A stretch of 64,000 bases of DNA, taken from the NCBI RefSeq assembly GCF_017654505.1, contig NC_054558.1:10682298-10746297 (forward strand). The letters are read 5' to 3'. This document shows, piece by piece, positions 32,377-41,674 of this stretch. Every line of letters begins with the position of its first letter. Position 1 is the stretch's first letter. The DNA comes from Polyodon spathula (lineage: Eukaryota > Chordata > Actinopteri > Acipenseriformes > Polyodontidae). Below the pieces are notes generated by a model. The model did no database searches. It worked only from the letters and a program-made list of their open reading frames with translations, and had not been told where the DNA came from. Both the position numbers and the translations under genes were made by a program.

Positions 32377-33332
32377 TCATAAAGGTATGCAGTGTAGCCC
32401 AACTGGCTGCCACGCAAATAGCAGACACTGGCACCCCTCTAAAGAGGGCCCAGGACGTTGCCATACCCCTGCAGACTCACAGGCTAATGTAATAGCATTC
32501 ACTATCCAGTGAGAAAGGCGTTGTTTTGACAACAGCTGACTCAACGTCTTAGAACCATGGCATATGAACAGTTGTTCTGTTTGCCTCACGATCTTTGTAA
32601 GGTCAATATAACACCTCAATGCCCGCACAGGGCAGAGCATGTGTAACCGTTGTTCCTCTGGAGAGGAAAAGGGAGGAGGATGGAACGCCATCATCTCTAC
32701 CGGCTGGTTCATATGGAACGGGGATATAACCTTTGGCAGAAAGGCTGGATTTGTACGCATGGAGACCTTAGAACCATCTCCTGCGAAGCAGATACATGAA
32801 GGGTGCACTGACAGTGCATGATATTCACTGACACTACCGACAGCAAAAACGCGGTTTTTATAGACTTGAGCTTCATATCCACTGAGTGGAGAAGCTCAAA
32901 CGGTGCCTTGGTCAGGGCTTCTAGCACCACGTCAAGGCTCCATGACAGTAAGTTGGTCACTCTTGGAGGCCGCAAGCGTCTTGCGCCTTTAAGGAATTGA
33001 GATGCCAAAAAATGGCAACCCGGTGATAATCCGTCAATGCGTATATGGCAGGCTGATATGGTGGCTAAATACACTTTAAGTGTAGCAGGAGATTTCCCTT
33101 CATCTAATAGTTTCTGCAGAAACTGTAATATTACTGCCATAGGACAAGATATTGGGTCATGGCCCCCAGCCAGACACCAATCTTGGAACAACTGCCATTT
33201 GTACGTGTACTGCGACCTGGCAGAGGGCGCTCTGGCGCTCTGAATGGTCGAGATCACTGCTGTCGAAAGCCCTAAGGCTGACAGGCGCTCCCGCTCAGGG
33301 GTCAAACCCATACAATAGGTCAAATGGGACAA
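32377..33332 (-). pseudogene. DIRS tyrosine recombinase (decayed)
   Basis: The N-terminal SAM-like core-binding region is clear: RAPSARSQYTYKWQLFQDWC, then VILQFLQKLLDEGKSPATLK and YLATISACHIRIDG. A frame change near 32800 is followed by FLPKVISPFHMNQPVEMM, LCPVRALRCYIDLT and QLFICHG, linker and catalytic-domain segments of YR recombinases in DIRS elements. The expected R...HxxR...Y set is not intact in any single frame, so the enzyme is probably inactive. It would normally insert the circular cDNA. Length over both pieces (about 950 bp) fits a full YR gene. Confidence 0.82.
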
Positions 33333-33440
33333 TAGGTCTGCTCACAGGGGAAGCTCCCGCGGTTGAACATGCAGTAACTGCACCACACACGGGAACCATA
33401 CTCTCCAAGGCCACCGAGGAGCGATCAGAATCACTGTCGC

Positions 33441-34870
33441 TCACTCTACCCTGACCTCTCTAAGAAGGTGGGAAGCATCAGAGTCAGTGGAAAAGCATAT
33501 AGGAGGACTGGCGGCCAATCGTGAGCCAGTGCGTCGACTCCTAGGGGGCTGTTGGGATCCCTCACCGAGAACCATAGGGGGCAGTGCGTGGTCTCTCACA
33601 AAGCTAAGAGATCTACCTGCACTCTGCCGAACCATTCCCAGATGCGCTCTACCACATGAGGGTGGGGACGCCATTCTCCTGCAAGAGGGCCTCCTCTGGA
33701 TAGGAGGTCCGCTGCGTAATTGACTCTGCCCGGTAGGTGAACTGCACGCAGAGAGGTCAAGCACAGCTGTGCCCATAGCAACAGCCGTGCTACCATTCGG
33801 TGAAGGCGGGGGGACCGCAGGCCTCCCTGGCGGTTGATGTACGCCACAACTGTGGTGTTGTCCGACCACACCAACACGTGCTTGTCTAGAAGCATTGGCA
33901 AGAAGTGCCGGAGGGCGAGGTCCACAGTTCCAGATCGTTGATGTGGGCTGACCTCCAGGGTCCTGACCACACTCTGCGGGTCCCTGAACCGTTCCAGACT
34001 GCTCCCCAACCTCGGTTGGAAGCGTCGGTCGTAACCACTTCCATCCGGAAGATGGGACCCAGGCGAACGCTCTGGCGGATGTTTGCCGGAACTTTCCACC
34101 AGCGTAGTGCTTCCCAGAAGGTTTGGGATACTGTCAACCTGCGGTGTTTGTCTCTCCGCGGATGTAACGCGAAGGCATTGAACCAGGCCTGTAGAGGTCT
34201 CTGGTGTAATAAGCCCAAGGGAAGGGCTTGTGAGGCGGAAGCCATCAGCCCCAGCATGCGCTGACACAGCTCCATGCTGATTGTTTCTCTCAACCTGAAC
34301 AGGGAGAGACACCGTTCCAGCGAGGCAACTCTTTGTGTTGACAGGGTCGCTTCCATGGACATTGAGTCCAGATGCAACCCCACGAACTCGGTCTTTTGGC
34401 TTGCATGAGGCGGCTCTTCTCTGAATTGACCTTCAGACCCAGCCGCTGAAGACGGTTTGTAACCATCACTGTGTACTGTGCTAACTGCTCCTTCGACTGT
34501 GCGCAGACGAGCCAGTCGTCCAGATAGTTCAGCAGTCAGACACCTTGAGTCTGCAAAGGGGCTAAAATGGCGTCCATACATTTGAAAAGGTTCGAGGAGC
34601 TAGAGACAGACCGAATGGGAGGACACAAAACTCGTACACCCTGCTCTGGAATGCAAAACGCAGATACTTCCTGTGACCTGGGCAGATGGGACGTGAAAGT
34701 ACGCATCCATCAGGTCCACGGTGGTAAACCAGTCGCCGTGCCGGACAGACTGGATGATGTGCCTGTGCGTAAGCATCCTGAACGATAACCGCTAGGTATC
34801 TGTTCAGTACTCGCAGATCTAAAATAGGGCGGAATCCGTCCCTATACAGGCAGTGCCTGTATCTCTGCAT
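33441..34870 (-). pseudogene. DIRS reverse transcriptase and RNase H (decayed)
   Basis: RT blocks in changing frames: GFRPILDLRVLNRYL, FAFQSRVYEFCVLPFGLSLA and PRTFSNVW. The active site NYLDDWLVCAQS lies at 34482-34529 in another frame (YLDD codons at 34515-34526). SQKTEFVGLHLDSM follows. RNase H blocks: VVTTDASNRGWGAVWNGSG, VDLALRHFLPMLLDKHVLVW, SDNTTVVAYINRQGGLRS and VHLPGRVNYAADLLSR. The order and wording match DIRS1-type RT/RH rather than LTR elements. At least three frameshifts make it a pseudogene. Confidence 0.9.
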
Positions 34871-34963
34871 TCAGAGCTGAGGACTGAATCGAGTCCTTTA
34901 CTGGGGCCGCTTCAGCTGGAATCTTTTGCTTGGCCACATCTTGGCCATTTGGTGCGACGCCTC

Positions 34964-36296
34964 TCATGCTTTGATGGAGCGTTGTAGCATCTCCTCTACT
35001 GCCAGACCAAACGTGTGTCCGGGAGTGATTGGAGCATCCAGCAAGGGGGACTTGTCAGGCTCCTGCACTCTCGCCTGTGAGAGCCAGAGCTGTCTTCTGG
35101 CCACCACCATTGAAGCAATACTCCTGCTCTGAGCCCGCGCGTTGAGCTGGGCCAATCTTACCAGCAGCTGGCTGACCGTGTCTAGCTCCCTTCTGAGGAC
35201 CGCAGAAGAGCACTCCGGAAGGTCTCTAATTAATGCCGGCTGGTAGACTGTCAGTAGACTGGCTACGTTAGACAGTCTGACTGCCTCCGTGGCTGCAGAA
35301 TACCCTTTCTTTAGGTGTATCTCTGTGGTCCTGCACTGTTTATTAGGACACGCTGGGTCCTTAGTAAGCCCAGACAGTGTCTGCTTTTTCACCAACGCGG
35401 CGAACGCAGCGTCCACCGGTGGAAAGGACGCTAGGCCAGCCTTGCTGGCCCCCTGCATAGTAAAGGCCGAAGCCTTGCGAGACGTCTCAGGAGCAGGAGC
35501 CGGAGCCCCCCAAGTAGACTGCACCTCTTTAACAAAGTTCGGGAATTCTGGGAGCATCCTGGACTGACGGGACTGGGCCGAAGGCGACTCAAACAAAGAT
35601 CGCCATGGAAGCTCTGTCTGGGGCCAATCAATACCCAAGTGGCGGATTGCTCTGTCAACCACAGACCACATAGGGTCGTCAGTGCCCACCGGCTCGGGCT
35701 CAGCGTCCTGGTCCGAGTGGTGGGAGGCTACCTCAGCCTCTACACTGACCCCTTCCAGGATGTCGTAAGCATCTCTGGAGACGACATCTATATCCCAGTC
35801 CTGCTGTGGCTGTATCGGAAGGGAAATGTCCGATAGAGGTTGTGGGGAGGCCACTGGTTGGCTGGAGACGGGTCCAGTGGGCTGCTCTGGGGCTCGAGGC
35901 ACTGCAGTAGCCAGAGACATAAGCAGGGACTGCTGTCCCATCATGACCTCTATGAACTGAGTCATCTTGGAGGTTAATTCCGCCACCTCAGACTTGTCCA
36001 AGCGCCACCTGTCTCGACGAGGGGAACGAGAGTGTCCCCTAAGACGAGGCGACCTGGAGCGCGACCTAGACTCCCGACGAGGGAGTGCCCTAGAAGGGGA
36101 GGGGCTGCTAGCCTGAGCACATCTGGTGGGGGAGATATGCCACACACTCCTTGTGAGGGTCACTGGCAGGCAGCTTAGCCTGGCAGGACATGCACCGGTG
36201 AAAGCCCGACATCTTGTGCGAGCACGGCACCGTAAACATTGACCAAACGCCAAGCATCAGGTCGAGAACATCGAACAGCAAGCGGCAGAGCGCCAA
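34964..36296 (-). pseudogene. DIRS Gag-like ORF
   Basis: A 429-codon open frame (36253-34964) begins inside a C-rich region and carries an arginine-serine run (RRESRSRSRSPRLRGHSRSP), then an acidic middle and a helical C-terminal half. In an overlapping frame (36296-36108) HRCMSCQAKLPASDPHKECV reads as the cysteine motif that opens fish DIRS Gag proteins. The true N-terminus is therefore split by a frameshift near 36150. Role inferred from position upstream of RT. Confidence 0.75.
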
Positions 36297-36600
36297 TGCG
36301 TCGAGCGTATAGCGTCAAGGCGTTGTGCGTCGAGCGTGTGGAGTCGAAGTGGCGAGCGTCGAAGCGGCGAGCATGTAGTGTCGAAGCTCCGAGCGCGTAG
36401 CATCGAGGAGCCGAGCATCAAGCACGTGGCATCGAAGCACCGAGCGTAGAGCACATGGCTTCAAGGCGCCAAGCATCGAGCACGTGGCGTCGAAGTGCGG
36501 AAGCGCTGCACCAAGCGAGGAAGGGCTACACCAAGCGTCGAAGAGCTGACACCTCGCAGAGCGAGTACTGAGCGTCGAGACGCTAGCACAAGACCCCTAA
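36290..36600. repeat. Degenerate GCGTCGA-rich short repeats in DIRS leader
   Basis: 'gcgtcgaagc', 'gcatcgagga', 'agcgtcgaag' and similar phrases recur about every 15-25 bp over 300 bp between the 5' inverted end and the Gag-like ORF. This is CpG-rich compared with the surrounding DNA. Confidence 0.7.
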
Positions 36601-36967
36601 GCGTCAGCTGACCCGTAGAGCGGAGACGCTGGTGCTGGTACAGTGTCTTATTTGGTGTTAATACTTACCTAGGTGCTAATGGGAGTATGTGCTTGGTGGT
36701 CATCTTCTTTTTAGTGAAAAGGGTTTTTTTTTTATTATTGTTATTCTGGAATGCTGCAGTGAGTGCTTGGTGTACTGTAGAAGGGACTGTAGGGCAAGCC
36801 GTACAGCTACCACGCGGTGGGGAACACACAGCAGTGGAAGATTCTAGAGGCTTACACGGCAGCTCACGCAGAGGCCTATCGGCAGCTTTGCTATAAAGCT
36901 CAGCCAATCCCTACTGCCTGACGGCAATGTCCCATACGTTAATGGTTATTTTCAAATTGAAAGGGAA

Positions 36968-37640
36968 CTCCACTGTTAATCAACAAATTGGTGTGTAGCA
37001 TTGATTTCAGCTTTATCAAGTGGCTGTTATGGCTATTTAGTTATTAAATAATTGTGATAATGTTGATTTCCAAAATTATGTTAATATCTTAGCGAGCAGC
37101 GCTTCTTGTGACTGTTTCTTTTGTTTGCGTGGGAATTTAAAAGCAAATTATTGGAGTTTTCTTTATACAGAATCATGCAAAGCATATACCAACAACGTAA
37201 ACAAACAAAAACTCAGCTCCTTAGTGTGAAGCAATAACTAAACCTTTTAGTTATCTTTTAACTACCCCCTTCTACAAGTCAGACAGCTGTTTACTGACAA
37301 AACAAAACACACTTTAAACCAGGCAATACTAATCAATATTGCTTCCTCCAGGTAGAACACCAGCCTTCAACCTATGCCCAGCATGCCCTGGTCTCTCTGT
37401 AGGTCGTAGCCCTTACACTGCTCACGCTAGGAAAAAACATGCTCTTGAATGTCTATATGGAGACATTATCTCAAATGGTTGACCCTGTGGAACTCTGGGA
37501 ATTGTAGTCTTCTCTGACATTGGCAGTCAGACACTACAATTTACTTGTGTGATGCAAATTCAGTGGAGAGGGTAGAGGCTCCTCATCACTCTCGGAACAA
37601 TATACACACCCTCCACCACTTCCCCATATATTTTATAGTT
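36968..37640. other. Spacer; probable 3' LTR region of the next element
   Basis: Between the DIRS element and the Gypsy remnant. Downstream of the RNase H stop (minus sense) lies sequence that should include the 3' LTR of that remnant. I could not define its ends. It contains an ACTACAATTCCCAGAG motif (minus strand, about 37484-37499). Confidence 0.4.
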
Positions 37641-37647
37641 CACTTTG

Positions 37648-38138
37648 TCATCCTCTCCCCCAGCTCAGACCTACTGGGATGAGTGAACTTAGTGAACAAA
37701 CAGTGAACAGGCGACAACTGATCAGCATTTCCTTGCCAGCCCTGTGTTCAGTTGTAAAACTGAATGCCTCCAGGCTTAAAAAACACCTGGTTACCCTAGC
37801 ATTTTTCTCTTTATTGTTCTTCATCCAAGTTAGGAGAGCATGGTCAGTAATTAGTTTAAAACATCTGCCCAGTAAGTAATACTTAAGTGCTTCCAGTGCC
37901 CACTTGATTACTAAACATTCTTTTTCCACTATAGCGTAGTTTTTTGTTGTGGAGTGAGTTTTCTCCTTAAAAACATTACAGGGTGCTCCTTACCCTGGAC
38001 CTGTTGAGAAAGCACTGCCCCTACCACTACTTCAGAAGTATCATTCTGTACCATTAATTCTTTATCAAAATTTGACGTAACTAATACTGGCTGTCTCAAA
38101 AAAAAAAAAAAATTAAACAGCATGTGTAAAATAAACAA
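37648..38138 (-). pseudogene. Gypsy RNase H remnant
   Basis: VTSNFDKELMVQNDTSEVVV and GAVLSQQVQGKEHPVMFLRR correspond to the RT/RNase H junction (the usual 'TDAS' aspartate box is mutated to NDTS). MEKECLVIKWALEALKYYLL, LITDHALLTWM and LEAFSFTTEHRAGKEM follow, the RNase H core of Ty3/Gypsy. A frame break near 37929 splits it, and the ADALSR block after HRAGKE is corrupted. Inactive. Confidence 0.85.
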
Positions 38139-38411
38139 CGCGTGTGAAAATAAATTGGACCTGACGCGCCTGACAAGCGCTGAACTACAGGACCTGAGAT
38201 GGATTTATCAGTGAGCAGGAGGATGATAGGAAATGTAGTTCTGAGAAGTCCATGTGGGTACATTGGAAGCCATCTTGAGGAAGGGAATGTAATTTAAAAG
38301 TTTGAAAAGTGGTCAAAATATTTTAAAAAATTAAACAATACACACACCTTAAGTAAACAGTTATAGCAACACATGGGAACATGTAACACAATACAATAAA
38401 AAGGTCCTTAT

Positions 38412-39218
38412 CTACCCTTTAAGGGTCTTGTTGACACGTTTAACTAAACCATTCATTTGGTGATGGTACTCCGAAGTTCTGAAGTGTCTAATTTTCAGTA
38501 ATTTGCACAGTTCCTTGGTAACGCGATACATGGAAGGAGTGCCCTGGTCCTTAAGTATCTCTCTTGGGATTCCTACCCTGCTGAACACCACAAACAACTC
38601 TTTTGCAATAACTTTAGCTGAGGTATTACAGAGGGGAACAGCCTCCGGATATCTCATAGCATATTCTAGGATAACCAGAATATGCTGATGTCTATGGTCT
38701 GACTTGCCTAGGGGGCCTACTAAATCCATGGCTATGCTCTCAAATGGAGTCTATATTATTGGCAGTGGCACTGTTGGGCTGTGCAATGTTTTAAAAGGGT
38801 CCGTACACTGGCATTTGAGACAGGAAGTAAAGTGTTGGGCTATATCAGCGTGTATCCCAAGCCAGTAAAACCTATGAACGATACGTTCTGTGGTTTTCTC
38901 TATCCCTAAATGCCACCCTAGGGGATGCCCATAGGCTAAATCTAGTACCACCCTCCTGAACTGTTGGGGCACAATTAACTGCTCCATGATCTCTTCCCCT
39001 TCTTTATCTATGCAATATAACAACTCATTCTGCATAGGAAAGTGAGGATAGGTGAGAGGGATCTCAAGATTAGTTTTAGCCTTGTTTACCACTACTGTAC
39101 TCTCTCTGACAGAAACTAAAGTGGGATTGTGTAATTGGGCGGTCCCAAAATTTGCTGCATTTGTTCCCAAATCAGTTAAGTTCAGTTCTGACCTTATCAG
39201 AGGGGCTAGGACCCTCAT
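38412..39218 (-). pseudogene. Gypsy integrase remnant
   Basis: The H2C2 zinc-binding domain is visible as HPLGWHLGIEKTTERIVHRF, YWLGIHADIAQHFTSC and LKCQ. The core begins MDLVGPLGKSDHRHQHILVI (first catalytic aspartate in MDLVGPL), with AMRYPEAVPLCNTSAKVIAK, GIPREILKDQGTPSM (second aspartate in KDQGTP) and EYHHQMNGLVKRVNKTLKG. The usual glutamate in this last block (VER) is replaced by VKR, so the DDE triad is broken. A stop and frame break separate the two halves near 38740. Confidence 0.88.
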
Positions 39219-39377
39219 GATTCACTTCCTCTCCTATCATTACGTCCATTGGGAACTCTGGTTTACACTATGTAACAATCATTTACATGATTTGCTGAAT
39301 GTAGAAAACAAGCAAACGAGGGTGCAACATTTACGACTTGCTTCACACATTTTCGTACAGTTTTGTCTTTAGCTTAC

Positions 39378-40020
39378 TGTAACAAAGTGCCCGCCCCTGT
39401 GTATATTATCTGTTATGTTGCATGTGGTTTGTTAAATGTTGGTGTATAGTCATTGGTACACAGGATATAAACAGGTCTGTGTAACACGAGTGTTTAAAAT
39501 GTATATTTGTATTTAGGCACGGGATTGTACATCACTTCACGTACATTTAAAGTACTTAATATGTGCGCACAAGGTTGCACATAATTAATTCACGTGTCGG
39601 GATTTAAGTGAATAATTAATTAGTAATTGAATCCCAGCACAACAGTATATATAGATGCACGTTTTACTCACTAGCGATTGGGTCGGTGAGTGGAGAACGG
39701 GAGAGAGAGGAGAAGCGTTATAATTTCAATTGCTATTGCATACTGGTGGGACCAGCACGATACTTGTATTTATCTGCTCACCGTGTTTGTTAGTGTGTCT
39801 GTCCATGTATCGTCTTTTGTTAAGTATAGTCCATTTTTGTGTGTCTATTTATTTTGGCGTAAAGTGCCATGTCTTGTTTCTGTTTGTTTGTTAAACCCTT
39901 TTATTTTGCAATAAACCGGCGCAAGCAAGCGTCATCATCATTTCAATTCATCTGTCCTGTCTGTGTATTTCATTCTTTTTCCTGGTTCTGACGCCGCCCA
40001 CTTCGGCCGTCTCTGTGACA
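39378..40020 (+). mobile_element. Solo LTR, TSD CTTAC (same family as 18900)
   Basis: 643 bp, TGTAACAAAG to CTCTGTGACA, flanked by a perfect CTTAC duplication (39373-39377 and 40021-40025). Plus sense: TATATATAGATGC near 39646 and a 'gcaataaacc' polyadenylation signal near 39907. It matches the LTRs of the 18900 element along its whole length but is more diverged and has a rewritten microsatellite region. Confidence 0.95.
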
Positions 40021-41347
40021 CTTACAAATAAGCAAAAAGCTTAAAGAGTTTATTTTTAACACTGAGCCTACAGATCTTGAACTCATCAATAGTATATGAT
40101 TTGAAAGGTCAGCTATATTCCTATAGACCTTCAACCAAAACTAAGCAATCTATTTATATACCTAACGTACCTCTAGGGGAGTCTAATCTTACCTCCACAC
40201 TTGGCATTGTGTGTGTATTTTCTGCAGCCACTATGAATAATGCAACATTGGATGCTAAAATGAATTTTTCAACAGTAAGGCAACAAGTGATAGGAAAATG
40301 CCAAGAGTGAATTTCAAATAACACAGGCTACCCAACCTTAGGTCCAACATGTATTCTAAATGTCAAACAAGGTCTTTCCATCTTGCAGTCTGCAGCTCAT
40401 TAATAATGATTGTAATTGTTGTTCTTTTATGCTGCAAAGGGCAGTTGAAGGAGAGAAATGAATCTGAAAAAATAGGCAATAATTTGGAAGATTAGTATGA
40501 TATATGAATGATATAATAGTGCTGTATTGATCATGCTTCTGAACAAGTGCAGAATCCAATTCAGCTGGGTTGGAATCTCCATATGGATGCTTTTTAATTA
40601 TGTGACCAAAGAATCTTTTTTATTATTATTATTATTTTTTAAAGTAGCTGGGAAATGTAGGCAGTATATATAGCACTTCTTATTGTTTGCAGCAATGGAT
40701 TATTTCTTAGAAGACAGAACAACCTGATATAATGATTTACGGTTATGTTGACTCTAACTATGGAGGCTTGTTTCTGATTCAAGGTTTCAGGTCCTGAGTG
40801 GAACCTTGTTGCTCAAAAGCTCTGATTCTTTTATTCTGATGTGGAAGCCTCTATACTAAACCAGGGGCTCAGTCTTGAATGCAGCCACCTGCAGGAGCTC
40901 TGTTTACCCTTTGTCCTCAGGCTGACATCAGAGTGGAAATTTAAAAAGAGCATGTCTGGCCTCCTGTTGCTCAATGCAGTGCCACTTTGATTGCAGTTGA
41001 TATTTTTACAGCTTTATCTTATGCCATCAGTCTGATGCTTTTCTGCACTGGTGTCTGCTTTTTGATAACATCTTATCACAATAAATCAAATGCTGTTCAT
41101 AATTCTGTAATGTATAAGACACACTTCATAAGACATGCTAATGTATTAAAAATATTCTTTAGAAATAACTCTCTGTAATGATAACATTACATTATATTTG
41201 AACAGTTCTCTAATGTCAACATGTACACTTTAAATACCCTTTCAGCAACCAAACCAATCCAGAGATTCATGAGTTTAAATATACAGCTTCAGCCCTGCAC
41301 ATATTGTTTCAGTCCAGTCCACTTGAAGTAATGGTTTTGATTGATTT
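40021..41347. other. Intergenic, no gene seen
   Basis: Single-copy AT-rich DNA. A 77-codon plus frame at 40077-40310 has no recognisable domain. Confidence 0.5.
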
Positions 41348-41505
41348 CACCGTGTAACAATTTTTTTTTTTTTTTTTTTTTTGGTTCCTGGGTAGTAAGT
41401 GTTATTTCCTAATTGCTTATGCCTCAAAAGTATAGAAAATGGCTATTATTCCCCACAAACTTTGCTTTTGTGACCAGGACAGTAATATTTTGAAATGTAC
41501 CTATT

Positions 41506-41523
41506 TTCCAGAACATTCCAGAT
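41506..41523. promoter_or_regulatory. Heat-shock element 1 (4 units)
   Basis: TTCCAGAACATTCCAGAT: alternating TTC and GAA triplets at exact 5-bp spacing. The last unit is imperfect (GAT). It lies inside the transposon, upstream of its gene. Confidence 0.7.
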
Positions 41524-41553
41524 AGATTCAGTGCTGAGTAAACTTGGAGTAAC

Positions 41554-41576
41554 TTCTAGAACTTTCTAGAACTTTC
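41554..41576. promoter_or_regulatory. Heat-shock element 2 (5 perfect units)
   Basis: Five perfect nTTCn/nGAAn pentamers in strict alternation (TTC at 41554, GAA at 41559, TTC at 41564, GAA at 41569, TTC at 41574). Three units are enough for HSF trimer binding in known promoters. The element ends 18 bp before a TATA box, the geometry of classical heat-shock gene promoters. Confidence 0.82.
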
Positions 41577-41582
41577 CAGTAA

Positions 41583-41632
41583 TATAAATAGTAGTATAAA
41601 TACAGGGGCCTTAAGCCCACCAGTTCAGTTTA
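41583..41632 (+). promoter_or_regulatory. TATA boxes and initiator-like site of the transposon gene
   Basis: TATAAATA occurs at 41583-41590 and again at 41595-41602. A TTCAGTTT initiator-like sequence lies about 25-30 bp downstream (about 41624). The first ATGs follow at 41648 and 41675. Confidence 0.65.
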
Positions 41633-41674
41633 GTTCCAGCTGCCTAAGTGGATACAAATCTGCATTTTTCTGAG

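Larger units (their letters stand above)
31820..36967 (-). mobile_element. DIRS1-like tyrosine-recombinase retrotransposon
   Basis: 5.1-kb minus-strand element. Its ends are inverted copies: 'aaaataaccattaacgtatg' plus 'ggacattgccgtcaggcagt' at 31858-31900, and the complement at 36905-36952. An internal complementary region near the 3' end (31820-31858 versus 32056-32094) pairs 'acgataggttgcggatgcaa' and 'ctgaaagag' with their complements, as DIRS elements require for circularisation. Gene order on the sense strand is Gag-like, RT, RNase H, tyrosine recombinase. There is no LTR and no DDE integrase. All ORFs carry frameshifts. Confidence 0.92.
37641..39220 (-). mobile_element. Ty3/Gypsy remnant with IN before RNase H (Gmr1-like)
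   Basis: On the minus strand the order is integrase zinc-binding domain (39218-38751), integrase core (38729-38412), then the RNase H domain (38138-37648). Canonical Ty3/Gypsy elements have RT-RNase H-integrase. Integrase first is the order described for Gmr1-type elements of fish and other deuterostomes. The RT itself is not seen; 38140-38400 is unrelated sequence, so an internal deletion or replacement is likely. A rearrangement of two ordinary Gypsy fragments is the alternative. Confidence 0.75.

Noticed and set aside
33905..36454. Plus-strand frames within the DIRS element
   Set aside because: Antisense shadows of RT, RNase H and Gag-like frames.
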